Shown: positions 1 to 8,818 of the stretch, one piece after another | How the letters are laid out: each line of letters opens with the position of its first letter | Position numbering within the stretch: position 1 is the stretch's first letter | Made by a program: the position numbers and the translations under genes | The notes under the pieces: generated by a model | Databases searched by the model: none | Told to the model about the DNA's origin: nothing | What the model saw: the letters and a program-made list of their open reading frames with translations, nothing else | DNA from: Paenibacillus sp. MSJ-34 | Lineage (GTDB): Bacteria; Bacillota; Bacilli; Paenibacillales; Paenibacillaceae | Assembly (NCBI RefSeq): GCF_018918005.1 | Contig: NZ_JAHLPR010000020.1 | Span: forward strand, 33,236-97,235 | Length of the DNA: 64,000 nt | Direction of reading: 5' to 3'

Positions 1-30
1 AACATGAAAATAATAGGAGGACGAGTTGCA

Positions 31-1209
31 ATGAATGTACGATCGAATCACAAACCAGTTCGCAAAATGATGCTCCTCGGTGCGGGCGAGCTCGGCAAAG
101 AGGTTGTAATCGAGGCGCAGCGTCTAGGGGTCGAAACGGTTGCAGTCGACCGTTATGAAGGCGCGCCGGCGATGCAAGTAGCGCATCGCTCTTACGTGAT
201 CGATATGCTGGACGGGGAAAAGTTGACGGCGCTGATTCGCAGCGAAATGCCGGATTTGATCGTGCCCGAGATTGAAGCGATCGCCACGCAGGCGCTTGTC
301 GAGCTGGAGCGGCAAGGGTTTCGCGTCGTGCCGACGGCCAATGCGGCCAGGCTGACGATGGATCGTGAAGGCATTCGCCGGCTGGCTGCGGAAACGCTCC
401 GTTTGCCGACCGCAAAATACGAATTTGCGAGCAGTTTGGAGGAATTGGAGCAAGCGGTGGCCGATATCGGTACGCCATGCGTCATCAAACCGCTCATGAG
501 TTCTTCCGGTAAAGGCCAAAGCGTCTGCCGAACGCCGGACGACGTGAAATCGTGCTGGGAGTACGCCTTGGAAGGCGGACGCGCCAAACAAATGCGCGTA
601 ATCGTAGAGCAATTCATTGAGTTTGAATCGGAAATTACGCTGCTCACGGTTCGTTCCGCCGGCGGAACGATCTATTGCGAGCCGATCGGACATGTGCAGA
701 AAGACGGCGATTATGTAGAATCGTGGCAGCCGCATCCGATGACGGCGGAGAGAATCGCCGAGGCGCGGGAAATCGCGAAGTCCATTACGGATGCGCTTGG
801 AGGATACGGCATTTACGGCGTGGAATTGTTTGTCACGAAGGAAGGCATCGTGTTTAGCGAAGTTTCGCCTAGACCGCATGATACCGGTATGGTGACGATG
901 GCGACGCAAGACTTGTCCGAATTCGCGCTTCATGTGCGCGCGATCCTGGGGCTTCCAATCCCGTCGGTTCGTCTATTGTCGCCCGGAGCCTCTACTACGC
1001 TCAAAGCGGATCGCGATCATCAACGGTTCGATATCGGCGGAATCGACGAGGCGCTGGCGCTGGAAGGCACGCAAGTGCGCATTTTCGGCAAGCCGGAAAC
1101 GAAGCCCGGCCGCAGAATGGCCGTCGCGTTATGCGCCGCCGCCGATATCGAAACCGCGCGCGCAAGAGCGAAAGAAGCGGCGGGTAAACTTTATATTACT
1201 TATGAATGA
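31..1209 (+). CDS. purT: Formate-dependent phosphoribosylglycinamide formyltransferase (GART 2)
   Basis: Purine biosynthesis enzyme of the ATP-grasp superfamily; it makes formyl-GAR from GAR, formate and ATP in the cytosol. Seen: an N-terminal GAGELGKE nucleotide-binding loop near residue 17, the ATP-grasp lysine segment [14 protein letters not shown] from residue 151, and [13 protein letters not shown] from residue 277, all hallmarks of PurT/PurK. I place the start at the ATG at 31 because AGGAGG lies at 15-20; the ATG at 4 has no comparable site. The resulting 392 residues match the usual PurT length. The 3' end overlaps the convergent blaR1 remnant by 14 bases. Confidence 0.96.
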   Translation: MNVRSNHKPVRKMMLLGAGELGKEVVIEAQRLGVETVAVDRYEGAPAMQVAHRSYVIDMLDGEKLTALIRSEMPDLIVPEIEAIATQALVELERQGFRVVPTANAARLTMDREGIRRLAAETLRLPTAKYEFASSLEELEQAVADIGTPCVIKPLMSSSGKGQSVCRTPDDVKSCWEYALEGGRAKQMRVIVEQFIEFESEITLLTVRSAGGTIYCEPIGHVQKDGDYVESWQPHPMTAERIAEAREIAKSITDALGGYGIYGVELFVTKEGIVFSEVSPRPHDTGMVTMATQDLSEFALHVRAILGLPIPSVRLLSPGASTTLKADRDHQRFDIGGIDEALALEGTQVRIFGKPETKPGRRMAVALCAAADIETARARAKEAAGKLYITYE

Positions 1210-1853
1210 TGATTTCATGTTCATATTTGCGGTAGATGCGATCCATAAAATCGGCGACGGCTATTTTAAGTTCGGGGCCTTGCAATTGATCGATGTTTAC
1301 ATTTGTGTTGTCTAAATATTGATTCACGACAGAGCGGTTGATTTCCGTATCGTCGGCTTCCACGCCCGCTTTTTGCGCTTCAACGTATGTCATCCACCAG
1401 GACAGCATGATTTTGAAATCTTGTTCGTCCGAGAGATCATGCGCGAACACGATAGGGTCGTTCTTGTATAATTGGGCGCTGCCGTCCTTGAATCGGACAA
1501 TGGCGCGCTCCTCCGGCGCGGAATGGGTCAATGCGGCGCAACCGAGCAATAGGAAGAGAAGCAGTCCCGCGGCAGACCATCTGAATGTTTGCGGTCTGTA
1601 CCTTGGCGATCATGGCGATTCTTCTCTGCAATTGCTTTTTCGAGCCTGAGAAGCTTGCCGTGAAAGGCTGCCGGGACAGTTCGGAAACGTCCTCCAGCAG
1701 TTTGATCATGGCGTGCCCGTACGCTCCGGATTCCCCCGGCCGGATGCGAGATAAAACGAGCGCATCGCATGCGATTTCCTGATCCGCCCGCATCCGGTAA
1801 TAGGCGTACCACAAAATCGGGTTAAACCAATGCAACGCGAGCAGACAGCACAT
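1196..1853 (-). pseudogene. blaR1/mecR1-type M56 peptidase sensor, truncated and frameshifted
   Basis: Two minus-strand frames together give the C-terminal half of a BlaR1-like M56 protein. The first (from about 1853) reads LHWFNPILWYAYYRMRADQE then IACDALVLSRI, the segment that follows the HExxH zinc motif in M56 sensors, and runs to IAMIAK. The second continues as YRPQTFRWSAAGLLLFLLLG followed by CAALTHS and about 100 further residues. The join needs removal of one G near 1601, so a single-base frameshift separates them. The N-terminal membrane half and the HExxH motif are absent. The gene lies directly behind a blaI remnant. It is very unlikely to be functional. Confidence 0.8.
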
Positions 1854-1860
1854 GAGGCAA

Positions 1861-2010
1861 TTAACGGTTCCCCTCCTTACCCAACATCTTTTTCAAGTCT
1901 TCGATGTCGTCGGGGGTCAAGCGATGCCGCTTGATGAAATGGGCCAAAGCCGGCTTTAAAGCTCCGCCGAACACGCGGTCGAGAAATGATTCGCTTTCCG
2001 CTTCAGTAAT
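1861..2010 (-). pseudogene. blaI/mecI-type repressor, C-terminal remnant
   Basis: In the minus frame ending with the TAA at 1861-1863 the sequence reads ESESFLDRVFGGALKP, ALAHFIKRHRLTPDDIEDLK and KMLGKEGNR. This is the dimerisation tail of BlaI/MecI repressors, which usually pair with a BlaR1 sensor. The N-terminal winged helix is missing: the fragment begins within a few bases of the stop codon of the DUF4129 gene at 2013. An AAGGAGGGG ribosome binding site still lies at the end, where blaR1 would have begun. The remaining 50 or so codons have no start. Confidence 0.75.
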
Positions 2011-2012
2011 CG

Positions 2013-3380
2013 TTAGTTGTCAAACCCTAGTTTATCGGATTTGTCCACTTGCGAACGCATTTGTTGCACTTCGGCATCGTTTATTTTACCGGTTCCGTAG
2101 CGGGCGCGGTTGTACAATTCGGCTATTAAGCGAAATTCGTCCGAGTCGGCCGAGCGGTTTTCGCCTGTTTTGGATTGCGTTTCACTTAGCCACCGGCTTA
2201 CTTCGTCCAGCGTTTCGCGTGGAGTATAAGAGGCATGAAACGAGTAGCCTTTTTGCACCGAGCGTTTAATCAGCATGCGGTATAAGTAGCGTACCCGGAG
2301 CCGGTTATCCGCCAATGCTTCGTACGGGAGCTCGCGCTCCGGTCGTTGCTTGCCCGGGAAAATTCGTGTTTTCAAGCGCTGTTTCATCATTTGCAATGTC
2401 AATAAATTGGTATGTTCGTCCATATATCCGTTCTCTTGTTGGTCGGCATCGTAGGCGCGGAACAACCGCATCAACCATGCCCAAAGCGCCGGCATCCAGC
2501 GGCGGACGATGCTTCTCAGAACGAAGAAGATTAAGGCGGCGGCTGCGATTCCTGCGATGATCCAAGCGATAACGTTCAATACGGTTAAAAGGAGCTGCAT
2601 CCATTCGGAAGTATGCCGCTCTTCCTGCGGCAGGGGCAGAAGCGGAGCAGGTGCCTGCTCCGCCGAAGGGGGAGGTTCCGATACAGGGCGCTCCCGGAAC
2701 AGCCACGCCATGAGCCGGCGAAACCACGACCACAGCACGACGGATAAATCCGGTATAACGTACGCGGCAAGAAGAACGGCAGCCGTTAACGCCGCGGAGT
2801 AGACCGCATTGAATTTGCGGATCGCTTTCGGAACGGCGGAACGGCCGGGTTCGTCCAGGTTGGCGCGGCTCAGATGCATTCTGTTCGAGATTGTGATCGT
2901 ATAGATGACGCTGACCGTTCCTGCGACGGCAACCGCAACGGCGTACGGTTTCAACGAATCGACCGCTTGCATGAGCAGAAAGGCGACAAAATAGGAGAGA
3001 ATGCCGATCCAATAATACGGCAGCGGATAGACGGTATAGCCGTTCTTCTCCGAAATTTGCGCACTGCGGTAACAGAGGACGGCAATGGCGGCGAACGCCG
3101 GAAGATGGCTCGGCTGCCACCCCATCAACAACCATGCGGCGGCGACTCCGGCCATCGCAAGACCCAGTCTGACGAGCATTTTCCTGTTCGTCGGAATGAT
3201 CGAACCGATCGCGCAGCAAGCCGCGCATAGGATTAGCGAGCTGCCGAACCAATACGGGAGGGCGGCAGGACCTACTCCATATACGCCGGCAATGAGCAGG
3301 AATGGAAAGTAAAACAATATTTCCGTCCATGCGGCGAGCGACCGCAATCCGATGTTTGCCAAACGGTTCGGTTGTGACAT
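2013..3380 (-). CDS. Multi-pass membrane protein with C-terminal DUF4129 domain
   Basis: 455 residues. The first 230 or so residues form about six hydrophobic segments, a further segment lies near residue 270-290, and a soluble tail of about 120 residues follows. The tail contains the DUF4129 pattern (PYEALADNRLRVRYLYRML, then YTPRETLDEVSRWL and FRLIAELYNRARYG). DUF4129 is normally found in TgpA-like transglutaminase membrane proteins encoded after moxR and a DUF58 gene; here the transglutaminase core is absent. It is the third gene of the moxR operon direction but is separated from the DUF58 gene by 417 bases. Function unknown; a role in envelope assembly or stress is inference from context. 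Confidence 0.8.
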   Translation of the reverse strand: MSQPNRLANIGLRSLAAWTEILFYFPFLLIAGVYGVGPAALPYWFGSSLILCAACCAIGSIIPTNRKMLVRLGLAMAGVAAAWLLMGWQPSHLPAFAAIAVLCYRSAQISEKNGYTVYPLPYYWIGILSYFVAFLLMQAVDSLKPYAVAVAVAGTVSVIYTITISNRMHLSRANLDEPGRSAVPKAIRKFNAVYSAALTAAVLLAAYVIPDLSVVLWSWFRRLMAWLFRERPVSEPPPSAEQAPAPLLPLPQEERHTSEWMQLLLTVLNVIAWIIAGIAAAALIFFVLRSIVRRWMPALWAWLMRLFRAYDADQQENGYMDEHTNLLTLQMMKQRLKTRIFPGKQRPERELPYEALADNRLRVRYLYRMLIKRSVQKGYSFHASYTPRETLDEVSRWLSETQSKTGENRSADSDEFRLIAELYNRARYGTGKINDAEVQQMRSQVDKSDKLGFDN

Positions 3381-3797
3381 AAATACCCTCCTAAACTTGA
3401 TATGGGCGTAGTTTCTTTAGGAATATCGAACGCAACCCGGCTTGGAAGCGTTTGTCTTAACGCGCCGCAGGATTTTGTCCAATGTTTTATCCGATCCAAC
3501 GGTGTAAATCGGCTTTTCATTGGATTTTATACAGCAGAAGTTGGAAAAAACGAGACAGATGGGCGAAAAAGGGGCGAATCCATTGGATATTTTCCAATGG
3601 GGACCCGTTTAATCGCAACAAACCGGCCATTCTGTTGGATGATTTCCAATGGGGGTTGAAGCATCGCCTTCCTGCAACTGTGCGACTGCCGCTTACGGTA
3701 AGCTTAGGCCGACTAATCTTACACGCGCCGCTCTCGGCCGGTGGTCGGACTGCTGCCGGCCACCGCCGGCACATGACGCGGCTTGACGCGCGCACGA
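3381..3797. other. Gene-free interval with short palindromic repeats
   Basis: This 417-base gap inside an otherwise tight operon direction has no plausible gene. It contains two near-identical 20-base copies of TTGGATnnTTTCCAATGGGG (3583-3602 and 3635-3654), each with a TTGGA/TCCAA dyad, and a weaker partial copy near 3520. A G+C-rich inverted repeat (GCCGG...CCGGC, about 3737-3774) lies just beyond the stop codon of the DUF58 gene and may end its transcript. Confidence 0.6.
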
Positions 3798-4871
3798 TTA
3801 CGATAGCTTCACCGTTTCGACGTGATGCCCCCGCGCCCGTAAACGCTCGAGCCGCAGCTCCGTTTCTTCGGACATCGTCGCTGTCAAAACGAGGTAATCG
3901 ACCTGTTCCGCATCCCGTTCGATTTCGCGTTCCAGCAACGTATGAAAGTTCGACGCGATGCGCATTTCCAGCCTCGCCATCGTATCGAGCAAATGCGTCA
4001 AATGAGCGAGACCGCCGCCCTCCGGTATGCTGACCGTTCGATGGGGATCGCTTGGCAAACGGCCGTTGCAGCAGAAGCCGACTTCCATGCCTTGAGAGAC
4101 GATATAATCGGCGACCGCAGCCGCACAGCCCAGCAAATATTCGACCAGCTCCGGCTTTGTTACTTGGTTCCACATACGCTCCGTCGTTTCGAAATTGACC
4201 AATAACGTCAGCTTGCGCTCGGATGTGTAATCGTTTTGCCGCACTTGCAACGTGCCGGCGCGCGCGGTCGCTTGCCAATGGATCGATCGTAACGAATCGC
4301 CCGGCACGTAATCGCGGACGCCCGACGTGAGGAACGGGTCCTCCATCGTCCAGCGCCGCACCGTCAGCTCGCCCATCCAGCCCCGATTGGAGAACGGAAT
4401 CGCGTCCAGCAGGACAGGCTCCGGATAGACGACCAGTTCAAGCGACAGCTTGACCGTTTGCACGGCTTCCGCCAGCCCGAACGGATCGCCTGCGGTCATC
4501 GTCGCGCTGTCGAGCCGATATACGCCCCTCTTGGCGCAACGAACGCGGTGGCGGCGCACGATTTGCCGATACGGCAGCAGCGAGAACAAGCTTTTATGAT
4601 TTTGCAAACGATCGCCGCGGTGAATATCCAAGTTCTCTTGCCGATCGAAATGGAGCCCGCTTTGCATCATCGATTCGAGCCGGATCCAAGGGAGCGGCAG
4701 CAGCTTATCGTTCGCGATCGTTTCGACCATTTGCACCGTTTCGCCGGCGAAGACGGCTCGCTTGTCGAAGGTACGCGCATAACGGACCCGTTTCAATGCC
4801 GATCGCTTGTAAATCATGCTTAATAGCAACAGCGTCAACAGTGTGATGAGAATCAACCAATGCAGCGGCAT
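3798..4871 (-). CDS. DUF58 domain protein
   Basis: 357 residues, with an N-terminal hydrophobic segment (LHWLILITLLTLLLLSMIY) and a long soluble part. The DUF58 signature GVRDYVPGDSLRSIHWQATA is present about two thirds of the way along, followed by KLTLLVNFE, the start of a von Willebrand A-like fold. These proteins accompany MoxR ATPases and are thought to act with them in the maturation of envelope or metal-containing complexes; the client is not known. The start at 4871 lies 10 bases after the stop of the moxR gene, so the two are surely cotranscribed. Confidence 0.88.
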   Translation of the reverse strand: MPLHWLILITLLTLLLLSMIYKRSALKRVRYARTFDKRAVFAGETVQMVETIANDKLLPLPWIRLESMMQSGLHFDRQENLDIHRGDRLQNHKSLFSLLPYRQIVRRHRVRCAKRGVYRLDSATMTAGDPFGLAEAVQTVKLSLELVVYPEPVLLDAIPFSNRGWMGELTVRRWTMEDPFLTSGVRDYVPGDSLRSIHWQATARAGTLQVRQNDYTSERKLTLLVNFETTERMWNQVTKPELVEYLLGCAAAVADYIVSQGMEVGFCCNGRLPSDPHRTVSIPEGGGLAHLTHLLDTMARLEMRIASNFHTLLEREIERDAEQVDYLVLTATMSEETELRLERLRARGHHVETVKLS

Positions 4872-4881
4872 ATGGCGATCC

Positions 4882-5841
4882 TTATTCCCGCAGCTGCGGC
4901 TCGGCGGGAACGGCAGTTTGTGCGACGATACGGTCGAGAATCGTTTCGGCGCCGTCTTTGCGAAGCTGCGAACGGTTTTTTAAGACGATGCGGTGAGCCA
5001 GTACAGGCTTGACCAGCGTTTTAATATCGTCCGGAACGACATAACTGCGCCCGCGGATGACGGCATAGGCCTGAACCGCTTTCAATAAAGCTCCCGCGCC
5101 GCGCGGGCTGACTCCCAATGCGATTTCGTCATGATTTCTGGTATGTTCTACAATAATCAGGAGATATTTTAATATATCTTCATCTAGCTGCACATGCGCA
5201 TAGCGCGTTTGCGCTTGCATAATGTCGGCGGCGGAGGCGACCGGCTGGAGCGAGCGGAGCGGATCGTCGGTTCGGAACCGCCGTAAAATGTCCAGCCCTT
5301 CCTCGAACGTCGGATAACCCATGCTCGTTTTCATTAGAAAACGGTCAAGCTGCGCCTCGGGCAATGGGAAGGTGCCATGGCTTTCGACCGGATTTTGCGT
5401 GGCGATGACGATAAACGGCGAGGATAAAACATGCGTTTCGCCGGCAATTGTCACTTGGCGTTCTTCCATGCACTCGAGCAGGCTCGATTGCGTTCTCGGC
5501 GTGGCGCGGTTAATTTCGTCCGCGAGCAAAATGTTGGTATGTACGGGACCGGGCCGGAATTCGAAATCGCCCGATTTTTGATTATAATAATGAATGCCGG
5601 CAATATCGGACGGGAGCAGATCCGGCGTAAACTGGATGCGGGAGAACCGGCAGTCGATCGATTTGGCGAGCGCTTTGGCCAGCATCGTTTTTCCTGTGCC
5701 CGGCACGTCTTCGAGCAGCATATGTCCCGACGTGAAGAGCGCAACGAGCAGCAAATCGACAATCTCGTCCTTGCCGACGAGCGCCTGCGCGACATTGCGT
5801 TTGATTCGATCCGCGAGCTGCCGTATTTGTCCGAATTCCAT
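4882..5841 (-). CDS. MoxR family AAA+ ATPase
   Basis: 319 residues from the ATG at 5841, preceded by AAGGCGG eight bases upstream; a GTG nine bases earlier is in frame but sits too close to that site. Walker A is VPGTGKT (residues 46-52), Walker B ILLADEINRA (D108, E109), and the sensor segment ATQNPVESHGTFPLPEAQLD follows. MoxR ATPases are chaperone-like ATPases that usually work with a DUF58 protein, encoded here immediately downstream. The gene is divergent from the SGNH hydrolase gene. Confidence 0.93.
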   Translation of the reverse strand: MEFGQIRQLADRIKRNVAQALVGKDEIVDLLLVALFTSGHMLLEDVPGTGKTMLAKALAKSIDCRFSRIQFTPDLLPSDIAGIHYYNQKSGDFEFRPGPVHTNILLADEINRATPRTQSSLLECMEERQVTIAGETHVLSSPFIVIATQNPVESHGTFPLPEAQLDRFLMKTSMGYPTFEEGLDILRRFRTDDPLRSLQPVASAADIMQAQTRYAHVQLDEDILKYLLIIVEHTRNHDEIALGVSPRGAGALLKAVQAYAVIRGRSYVVPDDIKTLVKPVLAHRIVLKNRSQLRKDGAETILDRIVAQTAVPAEPQLRE

Positions 5842-5992
5842 AAAAAACACCGCCTTGTTTTATCGTTTGAATGTAGCCCATTTGTCTTCATTTTAACACA
5901 AAAAATTTTGAAATCTTTCGTTTTTCGCGGTATAAACAAAAAAGAGCGGAAACCATGATATAATAGAGAGGTTCAACGCAAGGAGGGATTCG

Positions 5993-6802
5993 ATGAAATC
6001 GTCGCAGTTCATTTGGAGATTAGTCGGCATTACGGCGATCGCCGCAGCGGTCGTACTGCTGTTCGGTTTCGGGTATGCCGTATACGATATATTGAATCCT
6101 TCGGCAGCGTCATGGCAAGGTTCCGCCCAGAAGCCGGCGCATACAACGGATAAGTTTACGGATCGGAACGAAATCGGCATGACGGCGATTGGCGATTCGC
6201 TGACGCGGGGAACGGGCGATGCGACAGGCAGCGGTTATGTGCGCGGCGTCGCCGAGCTGCTTGAAACGAAGCTGCAGAAGCCGGTTCGAATACTGAACAA
6301 TCTTGGCATTAACGGGTTAAGAGCCGATCAACTTGTGTCGAAATTGGACGAGACAGGCATCCGCTATTCGCTCGCGCAGGCGGACGTTATCATGTTTACG
6401 ATCGGCGGCAACGACCTATTTCAAAGCGCGCTCGATCAAAATTTTACTTCGGGCGAGTTTGAAGCGGAAGATTTATTCCGCAAAGTTGAAGAAGGATTGG
6501 CGAACGTAACGGACATCGCCGATAAAATAAATGAGATCAACCCGGACGCCAGAGTCGTCTACGTCGGATTGTACAATCCGCTCGCTGATTTGGAAGAGAT
6601 GCGCGAACTGGGCAATCGAGTCGTGCAGAAGTGGAACGACGGCGTATTTGCGGTCCTGAACCGCTATCCGAATATGACGCTCGTGCCGACGCTCGATCTA
6701 TTTCAAGCGGCGTTTGCGCAATACATAGGGACGGATCACTTCCATCCGAACGCGGAAGGGTACCGGGCGATCTCCGAAAGAATCGCGCAAAGCTTCTTTT
6801 AA
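5993..6802 (+). CDS. Membrane-anchored or secreted SGNH/GDSL hydrolase
   Basis: 269 residues with one N-terminal hydrophobic helix (about residues 10-31). All SGNH blocks are visible: AIGDSLTRG (nucleophile S69), the oxyanion glycine around residue 104, GGND (residues 138-141) and DHFHPN (D248, H251). It resembles the YpmR-type lipase/esterases of Bacillales, probably acting outside the membrane on an ester substrate that cannot be deduced. AGGAGGG precedes the ATG by about eight bases, and a TATAAT at 5951-5962 gives a likely promoter. It is followed at once by the ABC exporter genes. Confidence 0.88.
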   Translation: MKSSQFIWRLVGITAIAAAVVLLFGFGYAVYDILNPSAASWQGSAQKPAHTTDKFTDRNEIGMTAIGDSLTRGTGDATGSGYVRGVAELLETKLQKPVRILNNLGINGLRADQLVSKLDETGIRYSLAQADVIMFTIGGNDLFQSALDQNFTSGEFEAEDLFRKVEEGLANVTDIADKINEINPDARVVYVGLYNPLADLEEMRELGNRVVQKWNDGVFAVLNRYPNMTLVPTLDLFQAAFAQYIGTDHFHPNAEGYRAISERIAQSFF

Positions 6803-6832
6803 GCATTGGTCACTGACAGGAGGGATGTTGGT

Positions 6833-7795
6833 TTGAGCGGACAAGAAGTCGTACTGGCCGTCCATCGGATTGCGAAAAAAATACGAGGAAAATGGATCGT
6901 CAACGACGTTACATTCGACGTGCGCGCAGGAGAAATATTCGGTTTTCTCGGGCCGAACGGCGCCGGCAAGACGACGACGATCCGAATGCTGGTCGATCTG
7001 ATCAAGCCGACGTCGGGCTCCATCGAATTGTGCGGCTTCGACGTCAACCGCAATCCGGAGCAAGCTTTGCGGTATGTCGGCTGCATCGTCGAAAATCCGG
7101 AGGTTTATACGTACTTGACGGGTTGGGAAAATCTCGAGCATTTTGCGCGCATGCAGCCGGATGTGGACGAAGACCGGATCGGCGAAGTGGTGGAGATCGT
7201 CGGATTGCATCATAGAATTAACGACAAAGTACGCACGTATTCGCTCGGGATGCGCCAAAGGCTTGGCATTGCCCAAGCGCTGCTCGGACGGCCGAATCTG
7301 CTTATATTGGACGAACCGACGAACGGGCTCGATCCGAAAGGGATCAAAGAATTGCGGCAATTTATACGCCGGTTGGCGGACGAAGGGATGGCGCTGTTCA
7401 TCTCCAGCCATTTGCTCTCCGAAATCCAGCTGATGTGCGATCGCGTCGCCATCATTAGCCACGGCGAAGTGCTGGCGGTCGGGGATGTGGACGAACTGAT
7501 CGAACAAGGCAGCAATTACGTCGTTTGGCAATTGGACCCGGCGGAGCGGGGCCGGGAATTGCTTGCGCAGGCCGATGCGGTCGAATTGGTCGATATCCAT
7601 CAAACCGACATCGACGAGACGATGCTGGCGGGCCTGGACGAATCCGCGATCATTACCGCGATGGACCCGAACCGCATTCCGTCGTTGAACCGGCTTTTCG
7701 TCGAAGCGGGCGTTGACGTGCAGGCGGTGCAGCGCATGAATCCGACGCTGGAGCAGCTATTTCTGAAAATGACGGAAGGTGAAGGCATTGAATAG
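6833..7795 (+). CDS. ABC transporter ATP-binding protein
   Basis: 320 residues. Walker A GPNGAGKTT (residues 40-48), signature YSLGMRQRL (from about 136) and Walker B LLILDEPTNGLDP (about 156-167) are intact, with an ISSHLLSEIQ switch region. It belongs to the CcmA/bacitracin-exporter-like class that powers ABC-2 permeases. The start is the TTG at 6833, with AGGAGG eight bases ahead; an earlier TTG at 6806 would put that site inside the gene. The last codons overlap the permease gene that follows. Confidence 0.93.
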   Translation: MSGQEVVLAVHRIAKKIRGKWIVNDVTFDVRAGEIFGFLGPNGAGKTTTIRMLVDLIKPTSGSIELCGFDVNRNPEQALRYVGCIVENPEVYTYLTGWENLEHFARMQPDVDEDRIGEVVEIVGLHHRINDKVRTYSLGMRQRLGIAQALLGRPNLLILDEPTNGLDPKGIKELRQFIRRLADEGMALFISSHLLSEIQLMCDRVAIISHGEVLAVGDVDELIEQGSNYVVWQLDPAERGRELLAQADAVELVDIHQTDIDETMLAGLDESAIITAMDPNRIPSLNRLFVEAGVDVQAVQRMNPTLEQLFLKMTEGEGIE

Positions 7796-8774
7796 CGTGC
7801 TGCCTTTAATTAAAAACGAAACGTTAAAGATCGTAAAAAAGAAACGGTTTCATGTCATCGTATTAATATTGCTGGTGCTTATACCGGTATTTACATACGC
7901 GCAAATGAAAACGACGGAGAGCAACCGCGAGAAGTTCAAAGACTGGCGTCTTGCGCTGCAGCAGCAAATTACCGACAATCAAAATTCGCTCGCCAGCGCC
8001 CGCGTTCCGGAGGAATGGAAAAAATACCGCTTGATTATGATCCAACAATGGCAATATTATTTGGATCATGACGTCGATCCGAGCTCGCCGAATGCGGTAA
8101 CGTTTACGCGAATGTTCATGGATAATTCCGCAACGCTGTTCATCCCGCTGCTCGTTATGGCGATCGGCTCGGATCTCGTGTCGTCCGAACGGACGACGGG
8201 CACGATCAAAATGCTGCTCACCCGGCCGGTACGCCGGTGGAAAATTTTGCTGAGCAAATTGGTGGCCTTATCGATGTTTGTCGGTCTGATCATCGTCGTG
8301 ACGTTCGCGTTGTCCTATTTGATATCGGGCATCGTGTTCGGCTATGGCGGTTGGACGTTTCCGCTCTTTACCGGGTTTCAAATCAACGGCACCGACGTCG
8401 ACGTTTCGGCCGTTCATCCGGTCCCGCAATGGTTTTATTTATTGATGCAATGCGGGTTAATCTGGTTTACGAGCATGGTGGTGGCGGTGCTCGCGTTTAT
8501 GGTTTCCGTACTGTTGCGGAGTACGGCCGCCAGCATCGTAACGATTATGGCGACATTGATCGCCGGAACGATTTTAACCAATATGTCATCTTCTTGGCCG
8601 AGCGCAAAATATTTTTTTATGGTAAATTTGAAGTTGACCGATTATTTGGGAGGCACGCCGCCGCCGATCGAAGGGATGACATTGCCGTTTTCGCTCGCCG
8701 TTCTAGGCGTTTGGGCGATTGCGGCGTTAGTCGTAAGTTTCCTTGTCTTTACGAAACAGGATATTTTGAATTAA
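7779..8774 (+). CDS. ABC-2 type transporter permease
   Basis: 331 residues with about six membrane segments: one near residue 25-40, then a group from about 115 to 325. The motif SERTTGTIKMLLTRPVRRW after the second helix is typical of ABC-2 permeases (YhaP/ABC2_membrane_2 type). It overlaps the ATP-binding gene by 17 bases and uses a GTG at 7779 or a TTG at 7788. It probably forms an exporter with the preceding ATPase; the substrate cannot be read from the sequence. Confidence 0.88.
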   Translation: MKALNSVLPLIKNETLKIVKKKRFHVIVLILLVLIPVFTYAQMKTTESNREKFKDWRLALQQQITDNQNSLASARVPEEWKKYRLIMIQQWQYYLDHDVDPSSPNAVTFTRMFMDNSATLFIPLLVMAIGSDLVSSERTTGTIKMLLTRPVRRWKILLSKLVALSMFVGLIIVVTFALSYLISGIVFGYGGWTFPLFTGFQINGTDVDVSAVHPVPQWFYLLMQCGLIWFTSMVVAVLAFMVSVLLRSTAASIVTIMATLIAGTILTNMSSSWPSAKYFFMVNLKLTDYLGGTPPPIEGMTLPFSLAVLGVWAIAALVVSFLVFTKQDILN

Positions 8775-8818
8775 AATGAACAAATATATGATTTCGAAAA
8801 TCTTAAGGGGGAGCATGA

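Noticed and set aside
124..933. Long open frame on the minus strand opposite purT
   Set aside because: It is antisense to a well-conserved gene, Arg/His-rich without family likeness and has no ribosome binding site.
3517..4278. Long minus-strand frame across the DUF58 gene end
   Set aside because: Shadow of the DUF58 coding sequence; composition is Arg/Ala-rich with no motif.
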